From Hymenobacter citatus (lineage in GTDB: Bacteria; Bacteroidota; Bacteroidia; Cytophagales; Hymenobacteraceae), in the NCBI RefSeq assembly GCF_014333615.1, contig NZ_JACSCY010000006.1:1-64000 (forward strand): a stretch of DNA of 64,000 bases, read 5' to 3'. Below the pieces are notes generated by a model. It saw only the letters and a list, made by a program, of their open reading frames with translations, was not told the origin of the DNA and did no database searches. The stretch's first letter is position 1. Every line of letters begins with the position of its first letter. This document shows, one piece after another, positions 1 through 8,764 of the stretch. Made by a program: the position numbers and the translations under genes.

Positions 1-15
1 TCGTTCAGCTAACAG

Positions 16-43
16 AAGGTCCTTCGCAAGCTCAGGATGACAG
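16..43. repeat. Partial palindromic element, family A (right arm only)
   Basis: The window opens inside a copy of the family A palindrome. Only the right arm is present, reading AAGGTCCTTCGCAAGCTC then AGGATGACAG, followed by the TTCACC-type short repeats (about 57-88) that flank several other copies. The left arm must lie outside the window. Confidence 0.8.
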
Positions 44-86
44 CCGCGTTGGCATTCACCACTTCACCATTTCACCACTTCACCAT

Positions 87-767
87 TTACAAGCCTTTCT
101 GAGACAGTAACCGCTCCCGGCCGCGCACGATTTGGTACAAGTCGCCCAGAAATAGCTTGACCCGGCCAATGAGGATTATTCCGCTTAGCTCCCGCTCTTC
201 GCGCTGGTTCAGGAAGAGCATCTGCCTATAGCCCGCGCCGGCCCCTACCCCTATCCACCGAAACACGCGCATGTGCCCTACCACGGAGGGCTCCACCATC
301 CAGATATGGTCGATGGGGGACTGTTGTCGGTCGCCGTCGGGCAGGCGGAAGCTGGAGAAAACGGTACCGAAACCAAACTGTGTGGGCGTGCTGACCTCCC
401 AGCGCGGTGTGCCAATAAGCACATATTCACCGTAGGCTGTCACGTAGCGAAAGCGCAACTCGCTTTCTGTCCCCGGTGGCAGCTCGGGTGGTGGAGCCAG
501 GCGTGCGGGTACGCCACCGCTCAGGAAATAGCCACCCAGGCCTGCCCGCAGTCGACCGCGCCACTCCAGGCCCACCTTCATGCCATAAATACCCACCAGC
601 TTGCCGTTGAGGGGTGAAAAACGCTGGTCGAGCTGTACTACTACTTTGCGGTGCCGCTCCTTCCGGCTGCTGTCGGGTGGGGCTATGCCCAGGCCGCTGT
701 GAGCGGCAGCGGGCTGGGTTGCCAGCACTAGCGGCAGAAGCAAAAGTAGGCGGGTAAAGTAGTTCAC
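87..767 (-). CDS. Exported protein of unknown function, possible outer-membrane beta-barrel
   Basis: I do not recognise a family. The protein begins with a Leu-rich signal peptide ending near QPAAAHS, followed by about 200 residues rich in Gly, Arg and aromatic residues with short alternating stretches, as in small outer-membrane barrels. The frame stays open to a TTG at 797. I prefer the GTG at 767: it puts the signal peptide at the N terminus and leaves a -7-like motif (TTAACTTGCG, minus strand, 793-802) upstream. It is divergent from the next gene across about 165 bp. Barrel status is inference from composition only. Confidence 0.6.
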   Translation of the reverse strand: MNYFTRLLLLLPLVLATQPAAAHSGLGIAPPDSSRKERHRKVVVQLDQRFSPLNGKLVGIYGMKVGLEWRGRLRAGLGGYFLSGGVPARLAPPPELPPGTESELRFRYVTAYGEYVLIGTPRWEVSTPTQFGFGTVFSSFRLPDGDRQQSPIDHIWMVEPSVVGHMRVFRWIGVGAGAGYRQMLFLNQREERELSGIILIGRVKLFLGDLYQIVRGRERLLSQKGL

Positions 768-932
768 GCCCTCGAAATACGCGGCACGGCGGCGCAAGTT
801 AAGATTTCGCTCTACGGCTCACCTGTTTTTTCCGCTGCTTCACCCCTACGTGCTGCCGTTTCACCCTTATTTGTATCACTGGCAGAAGCCTTTATAGCGA
901 AGTTTACAACTGTATACTTACTCCTTTTCACT

Positions 933-1382
933 ATGGCTGATGCTACCCTTCCGGCTCTGTTGTTCCGCTTGGCTAATATGATTGCTCTGGTTGGCTGGGC
1001 GCTGCTCCTGGTGGCACCCCGCTGGCGCATAACACGCCGCGTGGTAGGCAACGGGGCGCTGCCGCTGGTGCTGGCCGCCGCCTATTCGGCGTGCATTGGG
1101 TATCACTACCTGAGCCCCCACGGTAGCGAGGGTGGTTTTGGCTCGCTGGCCGAGGTAGCCGCTTTGTTCCACGACCCGTGGGCACTACTGGCCGGCTGGG
1201 TGCACTACCTCTGCTTCGATCTGGCTGTGGGCGCCTGGGAGCTGCGCGATGCCCAGCGGCGCGGTCTACCCCACTTGCTTCTGGTGCCTGCGTTGGTACT
1301 CACTTTTCTGGTGGGTCCGGTAGGGCTGCTGTTGTATGCAGGTTTGCGCCGGTTCTACCCTACCCCTGCCTTGGCTGCCTGA
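933..1382 (+). CDS. ABA4-like membrane protein (DUF4281)
   Basis: Small integral membrane protein of 149 residues with four hydrophobic segments, roughly residues 8-26, 42-58, 85-103 and 112-135. The pattern around the HDPWALLAGWVHYLCFDL stretch fits the ABA4-like/DUF4281 family. In plants ABA4 is needed for neoxanthin formation, but the bacterial role is not established and I assign none. The ATG at 933 follows a weak promoter-like stretch. The next gene starts 28 bp after the stop, so the two are probably co-transcribed. Confidence 0.7.
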   Translation: MADATLPALLFRLANMIALVGWALLLVAPRWRITRRVVGNGALPLVLAAAYSACIGYHYLSPHGSEGGFGSLAEVAALFHDPWALLAGWVHYLCFDLAVGAWELRDAQRRGLPHLLLVPALVLTFLVGPVGLLLYAGLRRFYPTPALAA

Positions 1383-1410
1383 AATCCTTCCACTTCAAAT
1401 GCTGCTTTTT

Positions 1411-2280
1411 ATGAAAACGACCCTTGCGCCTACCTCCGCTTTTCAGCTTTCTACCCTTGGCCTGCCCGCCCGCTGGCGCCGGCCAGTCTGGTTGCGTCTG
1501 CTTCACGATTCATACCCTCTGCTCACTTGGGTAGGCTGGCTGCACGTGGCGGTAGCAGCCGGCGCCGTGGTGCTTGGGTTTTTAGACCACCGCACGGTTA
1601 CGGGGCTGAATGTGTGGGTTAAGCCGTTCAAATTCGGCGCTTCGGGGGTGCTCTACCTCTGGACGCTCGGTTGGCTGCTGGCCGATTTTCCCGCAGTGGC
1701 TCAGCCCAAAGCCCGGCGCATTAGCCGCCTAGCGGGCATCACCATGGCCGGCGAAATTGTCTTGATTTGCTTGCAGGCGGCGCGGGGCACTACCTCTCAC
1801 TTCAACGTGAGCAGCGCCTTCAACGGAGCCGTTTTTGGCACCATGGGCGTACTGATTATGGTGAATACCGTGGCCATTGTGTGGGCGTTGTGGCTCACGT
1901 TCCGGCATCGCCCCATTGGGTCGGTGGCGTGGGTGTGGGGCATCCGGCTCGGATTAGGTTTGTTTCTCGTAGGCAGCATGGTAGGCGGCGCTATGAGCGG
2001 CCGCATGGCGCACACGGTAGGCGCTACAGATGGCGGTGCGGGCCTGCCCCTGCTGGGCTGGAGCACCCGCGCCGGCGATTTGCGGGCCGCCCACTTTCTG
2101 GGGCTGCACGCCCTGCAAGCCCTACCGTTGGCGGGCTGGCTGCTGGCGCGTATGGCCCCGCGCCTGCGGGCTGGCGTGCAAACCGGCGCTATGGCCTTGG
2201 TAGCGCTGGGCTATGCGGGCGCCGTGGGCTGGCTATATTGGCGGGCACTGAGTGGTTTGCCCCTGCTGGCTCGCCCGTAA
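1411..2280 (+). CDS. Polytopic membrane protein of unknown function
   Basis: About 289 residues with seven to eight hydrophobic helices and little soluble sequence. I recognise no catalytic motif. A conserved-looking feature is the loop with HFNVSSAFNG between helices 3 and 4, and a Gly/Met-rich loop (SGRMAHTVGATDGG) before the last helices. The frame is open from 1336, but that start would overlap the preceding gene; the ATG at 1411 (or 1399) is preferred. It probably forms a transcription unit with the DUF4281 gene upstream. The kinase gene follows after 63 bp containing a hairpin. Confidence 0.6.
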   Translation: MKTTLAPTSAFQLSTLGLPARWRRPVWLRLLHDSYPLLTWVGWLHVAVAAGAVVLGFLDHRTVTGLNVWVKPFKFGASGVLYLWTLGWLLADFPAVAQPKARRISRLAGITMAGEIVLICLQAARGTTSHFNVSSAFNGAVFGTMGVLIMVNTVAIVWALWLTFRHRPIGSVAWVWGIRLGLGLFLVGSMVGGAMSGRMAHTVGATDGGAGLPLLGWSTRAGDLRAAHFLGLHALQALPLAGWLLARMAPRLRAGVQTGAMALVALGYAGAVGWLYWRALSGLPLLARP

Positions 2281-2293
2281 TGTTGTTATTTAA

Positions 2294-2335
2294 CCCGATG
2301 ATCAGCCTCAGCGCTTACCAAGACAGATCATCGGG
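2294..2335 (+). promoter_or_regulatory. Perfect 10-bp hairpin before kinase start
   Basis: CCCGATGATC (2294-2303) pairs with GATCATCGGG (2326-2335) across a 22-base loop. It ends 8 bases before the ATG of the downstream kinase gene. There is no U-tract, so a simple intrinsic terminator is unlikely; an operator or a leader structure is possible. Confidence 0.4.
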
Positions 2336-2343
2336 CCGCACGT

Positions 2344-3384
2344 ATGAAAGACCAACGCCTACGTTTACTGGGGATTCCGCTGCTGGCGCTGCTGATTACA
2401 CTGCTGGGCGGCGACTCGCACCGGTTCATTTCGTGGCTGCATTTTCTGGTAAATTGGAGCATCGCGCTGCTCTTTACAACGGTGCTGTGGCTGGGCAACC
2501 GGCTGTTGTGGGAGCTGCTGTGGCGGCGCTTCCCCGGTGTAGAGCAGACGGCTCGCCGCTTGTGGTGGCTGGCAGTAGCCTGCGTGCTGTATACCAGCGT
2601 GGCCTCGGTGGTACTGCTGTTCTTTCTACACACGGTCTCGCCCGCCTTGTTTCCCATCGAAGCACGTACCTTGTTAGTGCAGGTGGCCTTCAACCTGATT
2701 CCGACCACTGTGGTGCAGCTTATCTATGAAAGCCGCCATTTCTTTGAGCAGTGGCTCTGGAACGTGCGCCGGGCTGAGCAGCTGCAAAGTGCCGGGGTAC
2801 AAAGCCAGCTGGAGGCCCTGCGCAATCAGCTAGACCCGCATTTTCTGTTCAATTCGCTGAATACGCTATCGGCGCTGGTGGAGCCCCACAACGAGCCGGC
2901 CCAGCAGTTTGTGGAGCAGCTCGCCGATGTGTACCGCTACGTGTTGCTCAGCCGCGACCAGGCCACAGTGCCCTTGCGCGAGGAATTGGCTTTTGTGGAA
3001 ACCTATGTGGCGCTACATAAGGCCCGTTTCCGCGACAATTTGCGTGTGGTATACCACGTGCCGGATGCGGTGCAGGCGCGGCATGTGGCGCCACTTAGCG
3101 TGCAGCTGCTGGTAGAAAACGCCCTCAAGCACAACGTGGCCTCGCAAGAGCAACCGCTGCTGCTCACCATTGTCTACGACCCCACCACCAACTACCTCAC
3201 GGTACAAAACCCCATACGCCCCCGCACTGCTGGCCTGCGCCCGCACACGCAGGTAGGGCTGGATAATGTACGGCGGCGCTACGAACTACTACAAGCCCCT
3301 CAACCGGTGCAAATAGAAACCGACAACGGCCTGTTCACTGTACGGCTACCGCTGCTACCAAGTGCCCCGGCAGCTACTCACTGA
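2344..3384 (+). CDS. LytS-type sensor histidine kinase
   Basis: Membrane histidine kinase of the His_kinase/LytS-YehU class, 346 residues. Four hydrophobic helices occupy roughly residues 8-140, followed by a short coiled segment. The H-box DPHFLFNSLNTLSAL has the phosphoacceptor His166, and the N-box LLVENALKHN lies near residue 260. The C-terminal ATPase region is short, as usual for the class. Such kinases phosphorylate LytTR regulators. The nearest one in the same direction starts at 4764, separated by two minus-strand genes. The stop codon lies inside the 3' end of the convergent STAS-like gene (11-bp overlap). Confidence 0.88.
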   Translation: MKDQRLRLLGIPLLALLITLLGGDSHRFISWLHFLVNWSIALLFTTVLWLGNRLLWELLWRRFPGVEQTARRLWWLAVACVLYTSVASVVLLFFLHTVSPALFPIEARTLLVQVAFNLIPTTVVQLIYESRHFFEQWLWNVRRAEQLQSAGVQSQLEALRNQLDPHFLFNSLNTLSALVEPHNEPAQQFVEQLADVYRYVLLSRDQATVPLREELAFVETYVALHKARFRDNLRVVYHVPDAVQARHVAPLSVQLLVENALKHNVASQEQPLLLTIVYDPTTNYLTVQNPIRPRTAGLRPHTQVGLDNVRRRYELLQAPQPVQIETDNGLFTVRLPLLPSAPAATH

Positions 3385-3727
3385 TATCCTCTGAGGCCAC
3401 CAGCTCTGCGTCTAGCAGTGAGTTGGCTATCAGCAGTGTGCCGTCGCTGACTTCTTCCAGGCTGATACCGGCAGATGTAGCCGGTGGGTGGCACACAACT
3501 AAAGAGGTATGGCGGCGGCGCAGCCATGCGGCATAGCGCGTGAGGATTGGCAGCATATCCGACGGCAGCATAGATAGCCCACTGCAATCAAGCCAAACCT
3601 GGCCTTTTCCGCTGCGGCTAGCATGCCGCAGCGCGCTGCGCAACAGCACGGCATCGGTTGCGGCCGGTGTAGATTCAACCAAAATGACTAGGTAGCTATT
3701 CGGCAGAATTTCCCGGTATACCTGCAT
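3374..3727 (-). CDS. STAS-like domain protein
   Basis: About 117 residues resembling a STAS/anti-sigma-factor-antagonist fold: strand-rich N terminus, a LDCSGLSMLPSDML segment where STAS proteins carry the phosphorylatable Ser, and alternating helices and strands. The frame extends to 3856, but the added N terminus is basic and looks like untranslated leader; the ATG at 3727 starts at the domain boundary. It lies 239 bp downstream of the NarL-type regulator on the same strand, which may control it. The 3' end overlaps the kinase gene by 11 bp. Assignment is by fold-like pattern, so moderate confidence. Confidence 0.5.
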   Translation of the reverse strand: MQVYREILPNSYLVILVESTPAATDAVLLRSALRHASRSGKGQVWLDCSGLSMLPSDMLPILTRYAAWLRRRHTSLVVCHPPATSAGISLEEVSDGTLLIANSLLDAELVASEDISE

Positions 3728-3966
3728 GGGACTAGGGCTGGAAGGTGATGGCGTTAGCGCGAAGCGTTGGTGCCGCAGATAACATCGTGCAAGCAGATTT
3801 ATTGTTCTGCCTACGTAAGCTAGCTGCCTATTTACGCTTCTTAATACGGCTGCCAAAATAACGGATTTGCTGAATAAAAAGTTATTTAAAGTATTGATTT
3901 ACAAATTATTACTATTACAAGCCATTTGTACTATGCAATGCCTTCGCCATAAAAATGGTAGAGACC

Positions 3967-4632
3967 CTAGTCAATTAGCCCATTGCTGAGAGCATACTTA
4001 ATTAGGGAAGCGGTGTTTTTTGCTTGTGTTTTCTCCATCATATTTTGCCGATGCGTTTCGATAGTGCGCTTGCTGTTGTAGAGCTTTTCGGCTATTTCAC
4101 TGGTTGTGAGTCCTTCTGAAATCAACCTGAGTACTTCCAATTCGCGGCGCGATAGAACAGATTCCTTTTTTACTGGCTCATTGATGGTCATGGTAATCGG
4201 GGCGCTGTTGCCGGAATTCTGCAGTTTATGCAGCATCTGAAAACCCAGCTCCGAACATAGAAAATGACGTCCGGCAGCCACTGTGCGGATACCAAACGTT
4301 ATTTCCTCTTTGCCAGCGTTTTTCAGAATGTAACCAGAAGCACCGGCCTCCATCATACGACCAATGTAGGCCTCGTGGTCCAGCATAGACAAAATCAGTA
4401 TATGCGTTTGCGGGTAGAGCGCATGTACGCGGCGTGTGGCTTCTTCTCCGCTCATAATGGGCATATTAATATCCATGAGCACCACGTCGGCCGGCGTTTC
4501 TTGTAGCTTGTCCAGCAGTTCTTGACCATTGCTAGCCTGGTCAATTACTTCAATATCGGGTTCCTGCTGTAGCAGGTAGCTGATGCCATCCCGGATAATG
4601 GCATGGTCATCAACAAGTATTGTACGAATCAT
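3967..4632 (-). CDS. NarL/LuxR-type response regulator
   Basis: Two-domain response regulator, 221 residues. Receiver domain at 1-120 has acidic D8/D9, phosphoacceptor D54 in VVLMDINMP and the conserved Lys in ILKNAGKEE. A linker of about 30 residues leads to a LuxR-type helix-turn-helix (about 159-205) with LSRRELEVLRLISEGLTTSEIA. It binds DNA when phosphorylated. No HisKA_3-type partner kinase is in the window, so it is an orphan here. It is divergent from the LytTR regulator at 4764 across 131 bp. Confidence 0.9.
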   Translation of the reverse strand: MIRTILVDDHAIIRDGISYLLQQEPDIEVIDQASNGQELLDKLQETPADVVLMDINMPIMSGEEATRRVHALYPQTHILILSMLDHEAYIGRMMEAGASGYILKNAGKEEITFGIRTVAAGRHFLCSELGFQMLHKLQNSGNSAPITMTINEPVKKESVLSRRELEVLRLISEGLTTSEIAEKLYNSKRTIETHRQNMMEKTQAKNTASLIKYALSNGLID

Positions 4633-4763
4633 CCTGATGTGTGAAAGGAAGGAGCAGAAAACAGTATAGAGTATCTACGTGCTGTACGCAATTTGAGCTA
4701 TTTAGCATACTTGATTTTCATCGACTGCTTTTCCCGCTGCCGCTCGGTGCGGAAGTCCTATAG

Positions 4764-5543
4764 ATGACTGCGACCATGACTATTCTGCTACTAGAAGACG
4801 AATACCCGGCCGCCGAGCGTTTGCAACGGCTGCTACAACAGGTGGCGCCTGGGTCCCGGGTGCTAGCCGTATTCGACAGCGTAGCCGGCGCTCTGGCCTG
4901 GCTTGCTACCCACCCCGCCCCCGACCTGATCTTGTCGGATATTCAGTTGGCCGATGGGTTGAGCTTCGAGCTGTTTGAACAAACCGTGGTGCGCAGCCCG
5001 GTCATTTTCACCACTGCCTACGACCAGTACGCCATTCGGGCCTTTCGGGCCAACAGCATCGACTATCTGCTAAAGCCTGTGAAGGTGAAGGAATTGCAAG
5101 CTGCTCTCACCAAGTTGCACCAGTGGCCTACCCCGCCTACCCTCCCCGACCCGGCACAGCGCCTGGAGCGCCTACTAGAAACGCTGGCCATGCCCCAGCA
5201 AACTTATAAAACCCGGTTTCTGGTGCGAAGCGGCGAGCAATTGCTCCCATTGCCCACGGCACAGGTAGCCTGGTTCCAGAGCCGCCACGAAACCACTACC
5301 CTCGTCACGCAGGAAGGCCAGCGCTTCGTGGTGGAGTACACGCTAGAGCAACTGGAGCAACTGCTGAACCCGCAGGATTTTTTCCGCCTTAATCGACAGT
5401 TTATTGCCCAGCTACCGGCTGTGCAGCGGCTGCACGTCTACTTCAACGGCAAACTCAAGCTTGATTTACATCCTGCCCCCAGCGAAGAAGTACTCGTGAG
5501 CCGTGAAAAAGCTACTGCGCTCAAGCAATGGCTGGAGCGGTGA
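4764..5543 (+). CDS. LytTR-family response regulator (copy 1)
   Basis: Response regulator with receiver domain (1-125; acidic E11/D12, phosphoacceptor D59 in LILSDIQLADGLSF, Lys in YLLKPVKVKEL) and a C-terminal LytTR DNA-binding domain (about 155-259; KTRFLVRSGEQLLPLP, FFRLNRQFIAQLPAVQRL). It is a close paralogue of the regulator at 5753-6532. Its likely partner is the LytS-type kinase at 2344. Start at 4764 is one of two near ATGs; 4776 would remove four residues. The last codons and stop are part of a palindrome shared with the convergent paralogue. Confidence 0.9.
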   Translation: MTATMTILLLEDEYPAAERLQRLLQQVAPGSRVLAVFDSVAGALAWLATHPAPDLILSDIQLADGLSFELFEQTVVRSPVIFTTAYDQYAIRAFRANSIDYLLKPVKVKELQAALTKLHQWPTPPTLPDPAQRLERLLETLAMPQQTYKTRFLVRSGEQLLPLPTAQVAWFQSRHETTTLVTQEGQRFVVEYTLEQLEQLLNPQDFFRLNRQFIAQLPAVQRLHVYFNGKLKLDLHPAPSEEVLVSREKATALKQWLER

Positions 5544-5767
5544 GATGGTGAAATGGTGAGTTTGTGAAGTTGTGAAATTGTGAATCGTCTGTCATCCTGA
5601 GCGCAGCGAAGGACCTTATGTCAGTTGAACGACGAGCGTACCAACGACTCGTTCTAGCGTGATAAGGTCCTTCGCTGCGCTCAGGATGACAGACGATTCA
5701 CAATTTCACAACTTCACAAACTCACCATTTCACCACTCACCATCTCACCATCTCACCGCTCCAGCCA
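5529..5767. repeat. Large palindrome joining two paralogous gene ends (family A core)
   Basis: The core (about 5589-5691) is TGTCATCCTGAGCGCAGCG ... CGCTGCGCTCAGGATGACA. The symmetry continues outward through GTGAATCGTC, the short TTGTGAAGTTGTGAA repeats, and into both flanking genes: TGGCTGGAGCGGTGA ends the plus gene (5529-5543) and its complement ends the minus gene (5753-5767). The right arm carries about 20 extra bases of TGGTGA repeats. The loop is the reverse complement of the common family A loop. Confidence 0.9.
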
Positions 5768-6532
5768 CGCGCGGAAAGCGCTTACCCGCTCGCGGCTGAC
5801 GAGCACGTCGCCCTCGGGGCTGGCGGGGGCGAGGGTGGTTTTCAGGCGGGAGTTGGTGTAGTGGATGATGTCTTGAATGGCCGTGTGGTGCACGAGGTAG
5901 GCGCGGTTGAGGCGAAAGAACTCGCGAGGATTCAGGAGCTGCTCCAGTTGCTCCAGCGTTTGGTCTACCACCACCCGGCGGCCTTCGCGGGTTTGCAGGA
6001 AAGTGGCCTTCTCGAAGCTGAAGAAATACGCCACCTGCGCTACCGGAATCACCTTTAGGTGCTCGCCCACTTTCACCACAAATTGCTGCTTGTACTGCGG
6101 CTGGGGTTGGAGCTGCTGCACCAACTGTGTGAGCAAGGTAGCGTCGAAGGCTGGTGCAGCCGGCTGGCGGGCTTGCAGGCGGGCTACGGCGGCGGCTAGC
6201 TCGTCGGCATCGATGGGCTTGAGCAGGTAGTCGATGCTATTATGCTTGAAGGCGCGCAGCGCGTACTGGTCGTAGGCGGTGGTGAAGATAACGGGGCAGC
6301 GGACCTCCACGCGCTCAAACAGCTCGAAGCTCAGCCCATCGGCCAGCTGAATATCCAGAAACAGCACGTCGGGGGCGGGGTGCGTGGCGCGTAGCAGCTC
6401 GACGGCCTCCTCCACCAACTCGGCCGTGCCGATTACCTCTAAAGGCACTGGCTGCTTGCGGAGCAGGTCGGCGAGGCGGCGGGCAGCTAGGGGTTCGTCT
6501 TCAACCAGAATGGCACGGAGAGGGGTAGGCAT
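5753..6532 (-). CDS. LytTR-family response regulator (copy 2)
   Basis: Paralogue of the 4764 regulator, 259 residues. Receiver: E11/D12, D60 in VLFLDIQLADGLSFELFE, Lys in YLLKPIDADEL. LytTR domain: KQQFVVKVGEHLKVIPVAQ and FFRLNRAYLVHHTAIQDI. The ATG at 6532 is used; the frame opens two codons earlier at a TTG. The partner is the kinase gene that ends 117 bp upstream in the same direction, giving a standard LytS/LytTR pair in the order kinase then regulator. The 3' end sits in the palindrome described at 5529. Confidence 0.92.
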   Translation of the reverse strand: MPTPLRAILVEDEPLAARRLADLLRKQPVPLEVIGTAELVEEAVELLRATHPAPDVLFLDIQLADGLSFELFERVEVRCPVIFTTAYDQYALRAFKHNSIDYLLKPIDADELAAAVARLQARQPAAPAFDATLLTQLVQQLQPQPQYKQQFVVKVGEHLKVIPVAQVAYFFSFEKATFLQTREGRRVVVDQTLEQLEQLLNPREFFRLNRAYLVHHTAIQDIIHYTNSRLKTTLAPASPEGDVLVSRERVSAFRAWLER

Positions 6533-6649
6533 AAGCAAAGGGGCGACTTGCAGCCGCCCATTGGTGAATATGGGAAGTCAAGACAAGATGAAGACAGAAA
6601 ACAAGAAAGCTAGCATGCTTCTCGGCAGTGGGCAACGGCAAGCTGCCCC

Positions 6650-7735
6650 CTACCCCAGTGTCAGCAGAGGTAGGGCCACAGTAAACTCGGTGGCCGTGCG
6701 CTCGATACGCACTGGCTGGTTGGTCAGGAACCCGTAGCGCGCCTGCAAATTTCGCAGCCCCAGCCCCGTCGACTCGGCAGCAGCCACGGTGCGCGGGCGC
6801 AGCGTATTGGCTACGCGCAGCTCGCGGTCAGCGGTGTCTATTTCCACCGTGATGTGCAGTGGATTGCGCTGACTGGTAGCGTTGTGCTTGAGGGCGTTTT
6901 CTAGCAACAGCTGTACGGCCAGCGGCGGTACCAGCAGTGTATCCGCGCTTGCGTCTGGCTGTTTTATCTCTACCTGAATGCCCTCCCCCAAGCGAGTACG
7001 CTGCAAGTGCAGGTAGGACTCGACGAAGGCCAACTCCTCACCGAGCGGCACTACCTCCCGTTCCTGGCTATCGAGCACGTAGCGGTACACCTGGGCCAGC
7101 TGCCGGATGAAGCGCGTGGCGCGAGCCGGGTCGTTTTCTTCCACCAGTACCGTTAAGGCGTTCAGCGAGTTGAACAGAAAGTGCGGGTCTACCTGCCGAC
7201 GCAACGAGTCGAGGCGGGCCACGGCGCCTTCTTTTTCCAGGCGCTCGGTTTGGATGGCAGCATCACGCCACCCCAGCAAAAACGACCGGCTGTGAATGAA
7301 TAGCGATATTACCGTCGTCGTAACGAGCGGCAGGATAAACTGACTCCACACGCGCGGCTCCAGCAGCTCGCGCAGAGGACGGTGGTGGTAGAGCACCCGA
7401 AATCCACCATTTACCAGCACAATCACCAGCAACGACAGCACTATAGAAAGCGCCACCGTCAGCAGAAAGCGCCGTAGTGGCTCCTGGCGCCAATCGGCTT
7501 TGCGGTTCAGCCAAGCGGCGGGGTAGCCATTGGCCAGCCACAGACCAACCGTGTAGCAAATGTTGTAGCCAAATGTCAGGCGGAAGTCCTCGCTAGTTAT
7601 GGCGCACCCAGGGCAAAACAAAAAGGTAAGCACCACCGACAACAGCAGCATGAAGCCCAGCATCTGCCACCACTGCAACTCATTGGCATAGTGCTTTTTG
7701 AAGGTAGGCGCTTCGTCCTTCGCGTGGGCTCTCAT
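6650..7735 (-). CDS. LytS-type sensor histidine kinase
   Basis: Membrane sensor kinase of about 361 residues. Four hydrophobic helices fall in residues 20-160. H-box DPHFLFNSLNALTVL carries His185, and LLLENALKHN is the N-box. The C terminus has the short GLGLRNLQARYGF ATPase motif. The frame is open to 7813, but the ATG at 7735 starts a normal cytoplasmic N terminus before helix 1. It is followed by its LytTR regulator (117 bp) and preceded by a small exported protein (79 bp) whose transcript may include it. Confidence 0.88.
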   Translation of the reverse strand: MRAHAKDEAPTFKKHYANELQWWQMLGFMLLLSVVLTFLFCPGCAITSEDFRLTFGYNICYTVGLWLANGYPAAWLNRKADWRQEPLRRFLLTVALSIVLSLLVIVLVNGGFRVLYHHRPLRELLEPRVWSQFILPLVTTTVISLFIHSRSFLLGWRDAAIQTERLEKEGAVARLDSLRRQVDPHFLFNSLNALTVLVEENDPARATRFIRQLAQVYRYVLDSQEREVVPLGEELAFVESYLHLQRTRLGEGIQVEIKQPDASADTLLVPPLAVQLLLENALKHNATSQRNPLHITVEIDTADRELRVANTLRPRTVAAAESTGLGLRNLQARYGFLTNQPVRIERTATEFTVALPLLTLG

Positions 7736-7814
7736 GTCTACAGAAATCATAACAGCAAAAAAGTGCGTGGAAGTTACAGAAAAGCCGGTGGCAGCCAACC
7801 AGGAGCACGGCACG

Positions 7815-8510
7815 CTACTTGGCAGCAGCCAGAGCGGTATTGCAGTTTTTGAGCCGGCTCAGCAACTGTCCTTTGCCCCAATCGGGCGCAATAGCCGAGG
7901 CCGGCTGGAACGCCTCGAATTTCACCTTGGCCTCTTCGTACAAAGGCTTGGCTACTTCCGGACCACCGCCAAACATTTTGGGCGTAAAGAAGGCATTGTT
8001 GGCGCCAATGAGGTAGGGCCGCGGGTTGTTGGGGTTCGCCTTTTTGGCCTGCGCAATGGCCTCGTTCACCATGCCCGAATACTTCATGGAGCGCAGCATG
8101 GGCGAAACGCCCAGCCGGGCCTGGTAGATGTAAGCCTGCAATGCCAGTAGTTCCGACTCGTCGCCGCCCAGCTTGCGGGCCTGCGCCAGGGCAGCCTCGG
8201 CCTGGTCAAGCGTCTTATCCTTCACATCGCCCTCCTCCTGGCTTTGAAACACGTTGATCAGCAGCGCATAGCCTTGGTAGTAGCGCGGCAACCAGTCCTG
8301 TGGCGCTACAGTAGCGGCGCGCTCAAACGTAGCGGCGCTGGCCTTCAGCGCAGCGGGCTCGCCGGTCTGCATCAGCTCCTGAATGGCCGCCGCCATCATA
8401 CCCTGGTAGCCAGCGGGGGCCGTTTGGGTAGTGGCCGTGGTGGTTTTAGTCTGGGCTGATGCCGAAAGGGAGGCAGTGGCCAGGGCGAGCAGGAAGAGTA
8501 CCTTTTTCAT
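7815..8510 (-). CDS. Exported tetratricopeptide-like protein
   Basis: 231 residues. A clear signal peptide (MKKVLFLLALATASLSASAQ, cleavage after SAQ) fixes the start at 8510 rather than the longer frame to 8543. The mature part is mostly Ala-rich helices spaced like TPR units: ATFERAATVAPQDWLPRYYQGYAL, then a pair around QAEAALAQARKLGG and NEAIAQAKKANPNNP. It is likely a periplasmic scaffold; function unknown. It lies upstream of the LytS kinase on the same strand, so it may be part of the signal path. Confidence 0.65.
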   Translation of the reverse strand: MKKVLFLLALATASLSASAQTKTTTATTQTAPAGYQGMMAAAIQELMQTGEPAALKASAATFERAATVAPQDWLPRYYQGYALLINVFQSQEEGDVKDKTLDQAEAALAQARKLGGDESELLALQAYIYQARLGVSPMLRSMKYSGMVNEAIAQAKKANPNNPRPYLIGANNAFFTPKMFGGGPEVAKPLYEEAKVKFEAFQPASAIAPDWGKGQLLSRLKNCNTALAAAK

Positions 8511-8764
8511 CGTGGTAAGTGGTTGTGTGGATGTATGATCCAAAAGTCAGCAACCCCGACAACCCATGAAATTTCCTGTATCTAAAGCGTCAGATAAGCC
8601 GGATGAAGTGTGGAAATCCTCCGATGGTGTGCTGGGCGTCTGGTGTAGTTCGGCTTGCCGGGCGCAATGCCCTCAGCTAAGCAACCCTACCCTGTTAGGC
8701 GCGTTTGCGGAAGATGCACAGCCGACTTTTGGCTGTCTCACCCACTCCTCTCACTTTCTTTCCG

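Noticed and set aside
1767-2729. Open frame overlapping the membrane protein and kinase genes in another frame
   Set aside because: Arg/Gly/His-rich translation, overlaps two supported genes, no family resemblance.
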